A stretch of DNA of 64,000 nt from NCBI GenBank assembly GCA_037074765.1, contig JBAMDO010000050.1, forward strand, positions 1 to 64,000, written 5' to 3'. This document shows positions 41,102-53,536 of the stretch, one piece after another. The translations under genes and the position numbers were made by a program. Under the pieces are notes generated by a model. It was not told where the DNA came from and searched no databases. It saw only the letters and a list, made by a program, of their open reading frames with translations. The stretch comes from Mansonella perstans. Lineage: Eukaryota > Nematoda > Chromadorea > Rhabditida > Onchocercidae. Within the stretch, counting starts at the first letter, position 1; each line of letters starts with the position of its first letter.

Positions 41102-42556
41102 TGAAAAACAAAATGATTACTTCCTTTTTGAAACTTCTTCCATTGGAGAAATAATGAGAACAAATTGTCGTCAATAGATGATCACTTGTTCCCCGCAAAT
41201 CACAAAAATTGGCAGTATGAGATCAGTGATAGTACCGACCCAACATGTAAATTCCATTCGTTGTACTAGTCTACTAAATCATTCCAACATCCTGCATTCT
41301 AAATTAATTACTTATTTCTTTTGGAATGAAAACAACGCTAAAAACATATATTAAGGCAACAATATATGAGTTATAAACATACAAAGCGCGCACCTACTAC
41401 ATCCTGGATGAATACTTCAATTGGAGATCGATGTTCCGAAAGGAGACTTAATAAAATGAACAGGTTGTCTATAACAAAGAGTATGCGTTGGCTTATGGCT
41501 GCAACAATGTAATATGATAATGCGTGAATATTACACGTGAAAATCGGATCTGTTACCCTCAATCGTAATTGACAATACGCGTGCGCAATGAAGGCCTTGG
41601 TGACTCATAAAAATCATAGGGATTTGCAAGATTTTTCATATCTTACTTCTTAATTCACTAGCGATCACACGTAGCTGCAATTATAAAGCAGAAACGTGAA
41701 AGACTGAAGACGAAGATTAGCAGATTTTAAACCTGAAAGTTCTTAATGCAACTGCTTCTGATAAAGCAACTAAGTTTTCGTTTTTTAATTGGTAAACTTA
41801 TTACGTATCTACACCTCCAATGCAATTACTGTTTTTCGTAGTCGATATAAGCGAAAACCTACACGTGACCATTAAGATCAGCTACGTCTCCGCCCACGCT
41901 AGAAAACCCACACGAGACCATTAAGACCAGCTACGTCTTTATCTACGCCCACATCTTCTAGATGTGCTTGCAAACAACGGCCACCCGTTATCTATCGCTA
42001 TATATTTATATCTATCGAGGTGTCCTCCGCGGTAAGGTTCGCTATTTTGCTTTATCAGTTTCGGTAGATGGCTGATTTCACATGAACCTGATATTGTTCA
42101 GTTGAAATTACTGAAGGAAATACATCTTGAATTGAGTTCACCATAAATAACACTACTATATTACAGAAATGGAGAATTATTTTTGCCGTAGCTCCATGAA
42201 TAATAGGTAGCCTGTGAATCCCGAAATCACGATAAAGGTAGAATCTACTATCATTGCATTCCACCTGATCGTGATTTCTAAGATAATACTCTCCTGTAAA
42301 TAATTAATTTATGGAATTAAATGATGACATGCTTTAACTTTGTCTCAACTTTTCTTATTCTAAACTATTTAGGAGTAAAATGTTATTTTGTCTCAATGAA
42401 AATTTCTCTTTGATTTTTTTTTTCATGATTTTATGAATATACAATAAAATTTAGAATATAAAATATTACGATGAATAGATTTACTGCAGCATAATAATGT
42501 TGACATTTAAGGAATTTTTCAAACTTTTTGCTTCTTTTTTTTTTTATAGCCAATAT
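41102..42556. other. Upstream region of the co-SMAD gene
   Basis: Non-coding so far as I can see. It carries an imperfect direct repeat at 41853-41952 and presumably the co-SMAD promoter. The minus-strand frames in it show no recognisable protein. Confidence 0.5.
41853..41952. repeat. Imperfect 50-bp direct repeat upstream of co-SMAD
   Basis: Two adjacent units (41853-41900 and 41902-41952), each running GAAAACC-ACACG-GACCATTAAGA, then CAGCTACGTCT and CGCCCAC. The first unit contains a CACGTG E-box; in the second, that site is changed to CACGAG. TACGTC is kept in both. The unit is less AT-rich than its surroundings. Confidence 0.75.
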
Positions 42557-43465
42557 CACCCCCCATTACTACCAATATTACCATCTGAATCGTAAGTGGC
42601 TCAATTTACGATGAAGATATTTTGCTTGGAATATCTATTACTTGTCCATATGTTGACTTTTCATTACCTTTTATGTGAGGTGGATATAAGCAGTATTATA
42701 CATCTTTACTTGGCATGTCTGAGAAACCCGCTTACACTTGTTGATCCCTTTTACCAAGAAGGACCTCGCATTCCTGCTGAATCTTATGGTCCTGCTGCAT
42801 CCAAGCATTAATTTAATAATTTAAGAAATAATATATGAATTCCATGTTTCATTTCGTTACTTTTTGAATACAACCAATAACAAACCATCTTTTCCTTTCT
42901 GCCATAATGATCTGGGATATCCTTCAAGATTCCTTGATGCTACCGGAATTGGTCGGTCTTTTTTTCCAGGTGAACCTTTTTAGCTACGTGTTTCACTTAA
43001 TCCAGTGAATCCTGGCTCATCAGATTTGCCAACTGCATCCATTTCTCCAGTTACATCAGAATACCTACAAGTCAATCCTATATATATTTTTTTGATTTAA
43101 AATTTCTAGCATAAAATTAAAGGGAAACATGTCCTACCTGCATAGCGGGTTCTTCCTGGTTCACGAGTACGTTCTGGTTGTCCTTGTGGCTCAACCTTTT
43201 CTGTTCCGGTGAACTAAGAGTTCCTCGCTGGATCTGGGAATATAATCGACAGTTGCTAGTCTACAGTCAACAGACTTCCCGTCCATGAAATGCAGGTAAT
43301 ACTCTAACAATTTTAATTGAATATTCTGATCAGCAAATTAGGAAAATTCTCGCGAACGTTGCATATTATTGAAAAATTATGTAGTTGGTACGGGAATGGC
43401 ATTTCTAGATAGTCGTGGAGTTCCATCTGAACCAAAAATACTTTGCATGGCATTCCATCTTCACC
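42557..43465 (-). pseudogene. Decayed collagen (Gly-X-Y) gene
   Basis: Minus-strand translation in four blocks (about 43465-43386, 43234-43127, 43057-42881, 42801-42690) and a short tail (42591-42557) shows a three-residue periodicity of glycine: for example DVTGEMDAVGKSDEPGFTGL and PQGQPERTREPGRT. At the expected glycine positions the codons are either Gly or one step away from it: Asp/Glu (GAN), Ser/Arg (AGN), Arg (CGN), Ala (GCN) or Trp (TGG). In-frame stops (TAA/TAG) and at least one frame change at a T run break the frame, with AT-rich possible introns between blocks. The best explanation is a dead nematode collagen; no N-terminal or signal region was found. The plus-strand frame at 42611-42811 is its shadow. 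Confidence 0.6.
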
Positions 43466-46400
43466 CTAAATTATGTGGTAGAAGTGCATTAAAACGTCTC
43501 ATAAGAAGCTCAGACTGTAAGAGTTCTAAAGTAGTATGTATGATTGAAAGCAAAGCTTTCTGAAAATCAGCAAAGAGGACTCATTCATTTTTCAGCATTT
43601 TTTTTTTTCTATTAAACTGGTCAACTAGCAAGTTTTTCTTGCAATTCTGGTGGTCTTTAAAAACAAGAGTTCAGTGTTTGGCATTTTGAAATTTAAATCG
43701 GATATGAGTACTAAAAGAAATAGAAGTCTTTGTGAGTGTTGTAATAAATTTTTGACTCCATTCTATCAGTATGAAACTTAAACGAATTTTGGAAAACGAG
43801 AGCTATGTAATCGTATGTAAAAATGATGTACCACAGAGTAATTGTTGTATAGAAGTTTCCAATTTCGAATAACTGTTGTGAATTGCATAGGAAAATGAAT
43901 AAACAATGACAATAAAATTCAATTTTTGAATTTAGAACTGACCTTGCGGATGAACTACTCAGTGACTGAAAATCACTGCAGTGATGGGAAGCTTTTCTCT
44001 TAGTGGGTCGTTGAAAAAAGTAATGGACTCGAAAAGTAAGACTCACTAGTAGATCGAAATATAGCACCCTGCATTTTCTCTTTTTTTAATACTTGTGCGC
44101 CAAATAACTGTTCCCCAACATTCATTCGCATTCATACAGAATGCATCAGAGTCTAGCTTCCACTACAAATAGTTTTTGCTGCTGTTTTAAATTTCTCGGA
44201 TAAATAATAATCCAAGTAATCATTCGCAAACCGCATTTTTCAATCATTCTATTTTAAGATATAATCTTCCTAACAATTTCTTTTAATCGAACGAAAATAA
44301 GTCTAGATTTGCAACTAAAGTATCCGCCGAGTGAGAGAAGAGAATAGGAGAATCTTATAACATAATGAATTTACGCTGTCGTTGATTTTGGTTATTTTCG
44401 GATAATTGGCGGAACATATAATAATGCCTCTATAATGATTCCAACTGAAGCAGCAATAGCAGTGATGCCGATGATCCGCTTTATAAACATGTTGTTATTA
44501 AACTACTGAATGAAATGATAGCTGGGAAGAACGGTATTTTATAGAGAAAAGATTTGTTGTAACAAATGGATACTCATAAAAAAAGATAAGTATATCCGAA
44601 ACGTGTTCCAAATAGTGAAATAATTTTGCTCCACCAATAACAATGTAATTGAAGAAAAAGAAAATTGATGTCTCTTCAACGGCGACATTTATTAGACTGA
44701 TTTGAATAAATTCGAAGGAAATATTCTCATTCCGAAATACTACCTTGTATGAAAATGCCGTTTTTTTTTTTTTTTTTTTCGCAGAAATGTACAACTGAAG
44801 TCTGGTTATCTTTTGAAAATAGAACTACGTGCTCATGATTTATCTCCATGTTTATCCCAGCTCAATGGTCAAATTTTGTCTTACATAATGAGAAAACGAA
44901 CTTGAAGCTGGAGTTAGCTCAAAATGGTTTGTTGAAAGAGTGATATGAGTTTGAGTTTGCTTTTTTGTAAATAAGAGTACAGGCCATTTATTGACTTGAG
45001 CGGGTTGTTAATATACACAATGAAAATATTTATTGATATCGTTTCTTAGTATGTAGTTACACTTAAATTTAAGTTTAATAGCCATTTGTAGAAAGCAAAT
45101 AGTCACAACAATGGAAGGTCGTGCACAATAGGTTGAGTAGCAATTCAGCACAAATTTCAATGAGACCACGCTCTTGTCATCAATTTTTGATGATGTGTTT
45201 GAAAGAATTTTGGCCATTATGTTGTAGAAGAATATATTTGAAAAACCATTCTTTACCGGGAAAGAAATTCAATAGACGTTTAAATTTGCAAATTACAAGT
45301 ACATCAACTAATTAAACGTAACTAAAAAATATTGATCATTTTCGAATAAAGGTGATTCCATAAACTAATCAATTACACTTTTTTATTCGCCTCAAACTAT
45401 TCGTTTTTAATTGTATGTTCACAGAAATAAAAGACACTAAATGGCGAACAAAAAACAAAATATTTCTTAGAGCAGAAAGCAATTAGTGTAAAATCGGCTA
45501 CTGCTTTGCTGCAGTACTGGAAGGTTGAAGAATTATCCTTTTTGTATAAGTATTTCTCTCTGAAACTTTTAATTACTGAAGTGATGTTACTGGGCACACT
45601 ATTTGAAATGATATGAATCATTTTCAAATTTTTGTTTTCACAATACACAAGTCTGTTGCTTTTTGAAAAAACGAAACTCGCCATTAGATATCTCTAATGA
45701 TGACTGTTGTCTTAAATCAAACTTTTTTAAGCGCAAGTGATTCTTGCATGCCAAGCTTATAGTTGTGGCCTTTATGAGTCATGCAGTATGAATCATAGCT
45801 TTTTCCGCTCTGTTCCTGAAGAGAAGAAAAAAAGCCATAACACAGAAGACCGGTAGAAATAGAATTAAATGTTGCTTTATTTGCTTTGCATTAGGATGGA
45901 ATTTTGATACTCTAAATAAATCTTTACATTTTACCTTCTGAAATAAAGTACGCACCGAAATAGCAATGGCAGAGCTTTCGTCTTCTCTGAGTAGCTGTCA
46001 AATTGTTGATGGCAACAGCATGTAAACATTACTCACATCACATTTCAAAGCCTGTTCAGTTAATGAGTGAAAATATTTGATAATTTGGAATTTTTATTAG
46101 ATCCCGAAATCAAAAACTTAATGATTTATTTATAATCCTGATAGCCGTAAAAATCAGTAAGTAATTTCTTCTTTATCCTTCTCCCATTTACGACACCAAA
46201 TTGATTTGGAGAAAGATTCTATTTCAATTTCAAAATTGTTAGGCATGAAAAGAAGAGAAGCTTGGAATTAGCTTGGGAAAGCTTGGAAAAAAGGAGTTGA
46301 TGTCGAATTTCATCTAAATTGATCAACTAAATATTATTTTTCTGTCGATTCTGCCATTTGTGGCAGTTTTTAACATATTGTTTTTATTTCAAAGTTCATA

Positions 46401-48746
46401 ATTCTAGTGGCAAATTTCTCCATAGAAAAGTTTTGCTGAAATATATCTTGTTGCTTTAAGTAATAGATGAATAAAAAGAAATATCAATTTGAAGCCTAAA
46501 AAAGCATTTTTTCTGAGAAAAACATATATTGGTATCAAAATCAACAACCCTTTCAGCAAAAATTAAAATAAATGTTATCCTAGAACAGCTAAGGCAAGAA
46601 ATCAATGAAAGATGGAATTTTTCACTGCAAAAATTATTAGGGGAATTAACAAATCGTATAACAAGTTCATTAAGCTGTTGTTGCCTTTGTTGTCAAAATA
46701 ATGGTTCGGTGGACTGAGAGCTCACTTAAAAACCAACAATCAGTATCTGATGAGGAAAAGGAAGTTGCTTCATAAATCATGCTTTGCCATACTGCATTCT
46801 TATTTTCCTCGAAGAAAAATAGCTACTAGTTATTTGTTGCTCTGATTTATTAATGTCTATGTTTTTAGAAAAAAAAGACCTAGAGAAAATTAATTAAAAT
46901 AGTCTTACGCGTACAATTCTTTAGCTAACCCTTAAATGATGCACAAGTACAACTGTGGTGTTGAGCACTGCTTTAGAATTTTTCAAGTATACCTGTTTGT
47001 CTTATATAAAAAGGTAAGTAAATATGTTATCTGAACCATTTGAGTAAATTTAACTTTATTATATTACTTCATATAGAATACGAAATTCTTTCAAGAAATT
47101 CTTAAGTGGTTGATAGAAATAATTTGAGATTCTTAACGCATATGTGTTTTGAAAAGAGTTCAAATAATTTACGATTTCCACTTCTTCAGGATATTCATAT
47201 CCATCCATGCATTAAAATAAAGCAATGAGTCTTAGCATGTAAGGGCAACTAACTCTTATTTATTGGTTATAGCCAAAAATGCACAATACGTATCTCGAAA
47301 CTTATATATGCATTGAGTTTATTTGCTTTGGAAGTATTCTCTGGAGTAAAAAGCATTCGTAAATTTGGCAGTCAAGTGGATGGCTAACAATGATTGCATC
47401 GCGCACATTTGTACATTTTCGCCATTTCTTCGATTACTTTTGTTATAATTTTTCTGTGAGTTTTTAAAAAGCTATGTTGTAAGCTTAAATAACTTATGTA
47501 AAATTGCGAGGATAACTTTTTCAGTATCGTCTTTTACTTATCCTATGTTGGAAAACAAAATTTTGGTACGTCAGTTTATTATACGAGAGAGTTAAAAGTT
47601 GAAGAATAATCCCGCTAAAGAGGTAATAAGTACTCTAAGAAGTGGTAGGACGGAATCAATGCAAAATATTATTGAGCAATTCGTGAAAGAGCATGATCTA
47701 ATATGTTCCGAATAGCACCAACAATCGATTCACATGAATAGCATTTAGTGTTTCTCTTATTGAGTTTCTGCTTCATTTACCGTTTACTTGAATTTTACGC
47801 ATTCATTATACCACTTTTAATCGGAATTTCTATAACGCTTCTCATTTTTTTCATTTCACATTGTTTTTCGTTTCTCATTGTCGTTGTTTTTCATTTCACC
47901 AATAATATGATTTTAATATCTTCATTAGAAAACTTCTATAAATTAAAATGTCAAGTAAAGTCTGCAGTCAATTTTATTTTCGTTCACTCTTTATATATAA
48001 CACACATGAAACCCCGAATTTTTATAACTTGAGAGAATCAGATTATACAGATATTCTTGACGCTCTGTTGATTTCTTTGAATTTGCAAACTTTTTTTATT
48101 TTGGAAATTAATAGTTCAGTATAATTTGATTTGCCCAAGAATTTATTGATTCGATCTTCAAAATGGTAAACAGTATTCTTTCCCCTTCTCGTCAATATGC
48201 TTTTAGCTTATTAAAGATATCAGTATGCATTCCATCATTTCTACGTGAACTTGCCGAACTGGTTATAAATTCGCGCAGCGCGGCTAATTGAAATAAGCCA
48301 AGTCCATTCTTAATTTTTTGAAAAATTCTACCATTTCTGAACTATGAGATGAAAACCTCAAGTGATTTTGATTTGTTTGGGAAATTTGCAGTATTTCATT
48401 CACCGTGATCCAGAAATTGATTATGGATTTGTCATGGTTTATTGTTGGCAACATCAACAGTGAACATCAGTTATTCTGAAATCGGCTTTACCGGCCTCTT
48501 AATGCCTCTCGAATATGTCATCACACACAGCATTTTACAAATTATTGCAGTGCAACGTCAGTTCATTTTCGTCTGTTTTAGGTTTAAGAGTATGAGTGTT
48601 CAAAAATCTTTTTTTTTGATATTAAAAATTTGTTTTGATATTAGAACAAAAAAAGTGTGGGTAGAGGAAATAAGTTAAATAAACAGCTTATTTTGTTGAA
48701 AAAAATTCTTACTTTCTTTAAAAATAGTTTGCGAAAGAATTTGCAG
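43466..48746. other. Gene-poor region before the ion channel gene
   Basis: AT-rich and without a recognised gene. The first exon (signal peptide) of the ligand-gated channel should lie here, ending one base into a codon, but no candidate was convincing. Open frames at 43711-44067 (-), 46529-46717 (+) and 47748-48032 (+) show no recognisable family. Confidence 0.5.
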
Positions 48747-51700
48747 TGAGTCATGATAGTCCTTTATCAGAGGGGCGAATCGAATCGAAACAAAATGACG
48801 TAATGCTTTACAAATTTGGTAAACAGAATATGTTAGCTAATGGACAAAGTACTGGTGGTGAAGACCACTTCGATGAAAGAAAAGCTGCTGATGCGCACAA
48901 TCGTCTTTTGAATCAGATTAAGACAGCAGCACGACCTTTCCAACGACCTGTTTTGAATTTTCACACTCCCACCGAAATTCATATGCGCGCTGCGTTATAT
49001 CAAAATTTGGACTTTGTTTGTCTTTTCATTATTTAACGCTCGAATAAGAAGGCGCAATGCGTCAAGACATAGACAGACGTAGCAAGATCGGTAGATTAAA
49101 GCGAAACATTATTCAGTGGAAAATGAGTAACAGCTGTAGGATCGACTATAAAAAATTTTATTCAAAAAAACTCTAGAAATATTTACAGACTGAACCAGAA
49201 AATTTAGACTATTAACTGTTTTTATAATAATGCGAAATTATGGTCATTCCGACCACACTCATAAATTTTTCATGAAATGATGCTGAAAAATCAGTTCATT
49301 CTTTAAAGTAAATGGCTTGATGCATGAAAACCTATGTTATTGATTTAGGATTATCGAAATAATATAGCGACAATATCGGGTTATTTACATATGTGGTGGA
49401 TTGATCCTTCATTGAGATGGAACGCTAGTGAATTTAATAATATAACAAGAACATTCATACCACTGAAATGGTTCTGGAAACCTGAGCTGTACTTATATCA
49501 CAGGTGTATCGTGACTATCTTTCATTGCTAAAAACGTCATTCTTTAAATTCGCATTCTGCAGATCTTAAAAAATACACTGGTAGTTATTGCATTTTGTAA
49601 GTACAAACAAGTACTGATGAAAACATTGCACCTTTTTGTTAAACTCCGAGTGGTACTCGGTATACACTGTCACCAGTTATATCTCATGCAAGAATAAGCA
49701 CTGCTGTGGATGAGATGCGTTAAAAAAATAGCTAGGAGAGTGGAACCAACAATCAGATTCCTCCACTTAATTAGTAATATCAATACGAAATGTGCTGAAG
49801 AATGATGAAAATATAAAAAAATCGAGCAAAATTTTTTGAGCTGACAAGATCTATTTAGAGGATGAAGAGGAATATTCAGGATATCCCACATTTCGAGTAA
49901 TGCGGAATCTGAGTAAGCCTCCTAAATAATGTTGATCAACTTTTCATAATTTTTTTCAGCATTCAAGGTAGAGTTTTGGATTATGCACCGGATGCAGTGG
50001 CAGAAATTAATGTCAGTGGTCGTTTGCGCCTTTTTATTCCCATTACTGTTCGCGCCCTATGTCCTATCAATGTTAAATACTTCCCGTTCGATATACAGAA
50101 TTGTACATTTGCGGCAAGTCGATTTCAAATTTGATTAAAATTAACGATTGAAGGAATAAAAGCAATATAAATAAACAAATATATCAAACCGGTCACCGTG
50201 CGACGTATGTGGAATTGATTTGTTTCGTTTTTTTCTGAATCAAGAGCAGGCAAATAATTTTAATAATTAAAATAATCATAATAGTTGTTAGAGGAAATAC
50301 TAAAGGCCTAACTCTAATTAGTATTTCTTCTCTGTATAATGGAAGAAGTTTCAACTTTAACAACTACAACCATGTCGCATGTTGTGTGAATGTAATGAGT
50401 AATTCATCTTTTTGCTTCACTTACGCAATATTATAGCTCAATCCTTGAGGCTCTTTCAGAATAATAGATCACTGGTAATTATTTGATTGGAATTATTGAT
50501 CACTTCACCTCTTTATTCATTAATAGTATTAATTTTGAATTATCCAAACAGACGTAATTAATTTTTCCAGTGTTTTTAGCAATTATGTTTTAGCAATTAT
50601 TATTGTCACCTGCGTTTTGCAATCTTTCATAATTATCCTACTAATTGTTCTGTGGATCTTGAACAGTTTCCTTCCAGTTCCTTTAGAAATAATTTCCCAA
50701 CAACTAGTTACTACTGTATTGAATGAGCGAGATGATCATTGCTCATATTTCAAATATTGCAAGCTAGTAAAAAGACTAGCTCGACAAGCTCTTTTCACTT
50801 ATCAACTAGTCATCTATAAAGTAAGGTATTAAAAAAATTATGCTCATTCAATGTTGATATGAAATGTAAGTTGCCAAGTTTTTTAAATCTCGTCTGATTC
50901 TAGTGTTGACCGTTTCTTTTGATCTATTCCGAAAGATTATCACTTTTGCACATCTAATGGTTTTATCTCCTATTATCACTGGTTTCTGTCGCCTATTATT
51001 ATTGGTTTTATCTCCTATTATCACTGATTATCACTTTTGCACATCTAATGGTTTTATCTCCTCTGTTTCTTAAAATTAACATTTCCGCTGTGCATCTTTA
51101 GTTTTGTCGGAAAAATTTTGACAAATTAACCTTTTGTTGCATTGAAATACAGATCTGTATCGCATATTTCATTCTGCCATACTAATACAGGACCCATATT
51201 TTTCCATTTTATTTGATGGTTGCGGCTTTTATCCGTTGTTTCACCGTTTCCTTAACTTCAATTAGGAGTGGACCATATCTGTTCCGCTTATTCGGCACTC
51301 AAAAAAAAAAATTTAACAAAAATTAAGTTTGCGGACGAGAAAAAATTATTTACAGTGTGGCTCATGGTCATATCAATATGAATATGTAAGTTTGATTATT
51401 GATCAACAAGAAGTATCCCTCAACGATTTTTACGGCAATCGAGAATGGTTATTAGAAAATGCTACGATACATAATGGTTATATTATATAACAAACTTCTA
51501 CTTCTCTCATTTAATTTATATGATGTTTTCATGCTGATTGATCACAGTTATTGAATTACTAAGCAATCTCAAAGTTATTCAAATTTAAATATCAAACCAA
51601 CTTTTTTCTTTAATGGAAAAATGATGTTTTGACAGAATTTTTTTGTAATTTCGTAAAAATTTATAGACATAACAAATTACAGGCACAGTGGAATATCTTG

Positions 51701-53509
51701 AGCACGAATCTTTTTCAACTATTTATATGATTTTGATCCTTCGGCGACAGTCATTTTATTATATTCTCAATTTCGTTTTTCCTACCACTCTGGTAAGTTT
51801 TCTTAGGAAATATACTTTTTTTTTTTAATAAGAAATTTCAAGTCAGTTATCTATGAAATCGCCTGTATAAAAAATTTTTCATTATATGACTGCAGCAGAA
51901 CATCTCTCCCGCATCAGCGATTACGATATCGCTCTAGGTTTAAATTAAAAAAAATGCAGAATAATCAATCAGTGTTTTGAAGCATCAGTAAAATAAAACG
52001 AACGCTTCACTGCTTCATTTAGATAAGCCTTGTAGCAGTCATTGGTTTTCATACTCCGATAAATGCTACTGGTCGACGTGAAAGTAAATTTCGTTTGGGA
52101 ATTATGACATTGTTAAGTATGTCTGTCATGCTTTTGATGCTAGTTGATGAAATGAAATTTGCACTAGAATCAATTCCTGGACAGAAAGGCTCTTTTTGTG
52201 ATGTTCCTCTGCTTGGTTAGTTTTTTAATTTGTGCAAAAATTCGATTTCAAAATGAAGAAACTTATCAGCTTTTGTTTCATTTTTACTCTCAACATGAAC
52301 ATTTCAGCAGTGTTTCATATATTACAAATGCTCATTGTAAGTGTCGCCACTTGCACTAGTTCAATATTTGTTTGTTTAGAGAAATATGCCTTACGAAAGC
52401 AATACATTGAGGTGAATGCTTTTAGCTTGTTTCGTTATAATTTTTTTATATGATAGAATGATCATTTGTGCATTTTTTACTCCATCCAGCAACGGAAATG
52501 CAATAGAAATAGAACAGGTATAAAAGATTGTACTACCTTTTAATCATAATTAAGGCAATCCCATGGTGGCTACGATTTTTATCTGCTAAGAGATTATTCT
52601 ACTTTTATGGGCCGAAAAGATTTCCAATAGCAGGCAGTGAGGACAGCAAACGAAATCATGATGTTACGACACGTTTTATTAGTTCAACCTCCGGTAGCTT
52701 AACGTTTCGGGATATAGTCCCTCCTGAGGTAAGTATTTAATAATGTTAGTGGATAGTTCTTTCCCAAGATAAAATCAGTATGAGAAAATAGGATTCCTCA
52801 TTTTCATCTCTACTGCAGCATTTCCCATTATGTTAACATTTTCGTGAATTTCTTTTGCTCATAAATAATGAGCATGAGGTTGATTCCACGAGTGATTAGG
52901 TCTTAACGCTAATTGACACGATGTAACTTCAGATCTGGTAAATCTAACAAAAGCGATATCTCAATTGGTTTTAACCCATAGCGTTATCTGTAAAAGCGGC
53001 AAAAGGTTTTCAGCTAATTTAATGAAACATTAAGATCATCGTCTTGTGACAAGTCCACCAACTTAGATAATTTCGCAGCAAAGCATTTAATCTGGAAAAC
53101 TTCTGTTTGAGGTCTGGGAGGCTAATTTAATTAATCCGGATGGAACGCTGCCATATTCTGAATTAGAAGATATTGTATGTAACAAAAAGATCTATTTAAC
53201 CTCTCTTTTGGACAAAAGTTTGAATAGAAGAAATTTTTGTAGGTAAACATGATGGAAAGTCACCAAGAGACAGCAATATCAGAAGCAATTGCCGATGCAC
53301 CACCACCGATAGATACTCAACGAATCGAATTACTCGTTAATTTAGTGAGGCAATTTATACAGATGAAAGAAGAAACTCAAAAGAGACATTGCTTACCGGT
53401 TTATTGGAAAAGAGTCATTAGAAGGCTGGAGAACATTTCGCTTATCACTTATCTTTTCCTTATCACCACCAATGTTGCAATGTTTATGTGCCATGATCTT
53501 TGGTATTGA
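48747..53509 (+). CDS. Cys-loop ligand-gated ion channel subunit (5' exon missing)
   Basis: Ten exons recognised: 48747-49015, 49349-49503, 49960-50113, 51356-51476, 51683-51792, 52023-52215, 52308-52411, 52555-52728, 53112-53174, 53243-53509. Phases join, giving about 537 residues after a missing signal-peptide exon. The extracellular domain carries GYLHMWWIDPSLRW, WFWKPELYLYH and the Cys-loop CPINVKYFPFDIQNC with the invariant 13-residue spacing, then GSWSYQYEY. M1 begins FYYILNFVFPTTL, M2 is GIMTLLSMSVMLLMLVDEM, M3 is FHILQMLIVSVATC, and M4 lies at the very C terminus after a loop of about 115 residues. No adjacent cysteine pair in loop C, so a non-alpha type. The PAR motif of anion channels before M2 is absent. 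It resembles nematode nicotinic-like LGC subunits; ligand unknown. The intron at 50114-51355 has a GC donor. Confidence 0.92.
50936..51063. repeat. Direct repeats inside a channel-gene intron
   Basis: A block of about 35 bp containing CACTTTTGCACATCTAATGG followed by TTTTATCTCC occurs at about 50936-50971 and again about 91 bp later, and GGTTTTATCTCCTATTATCAC recurs between them. This is a local duplication within the 1.2-kb intron. Confidence 0.75.
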
Positions 53510-53530
53510 TCTCAACCGTTAGCTGATAGC

Positions 53531-53536
53531 AATAAA
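53531..53536 (+). terminator. Polyadenylation signal of the channel gene
   Basis: AATAAA 22 bases after the stop codon of the ligand-gated channel. Confidence 0.6.

Noticed and set aside
42611..42811. Plus-strand frame beginning with a signal-peptide-like hydrophobic segment
   Set aside because: The same DNA reads as decayed Gly-X-Y collagen on the minus strand, and no continuing exon was found on the plus strand.
52490..52517. Possible 28-bp microexon in the ion channel gene
   Set aside because: Including it breaks the frame into the next exon; joining 52411 directly to 52555 is in phase and fits the family.
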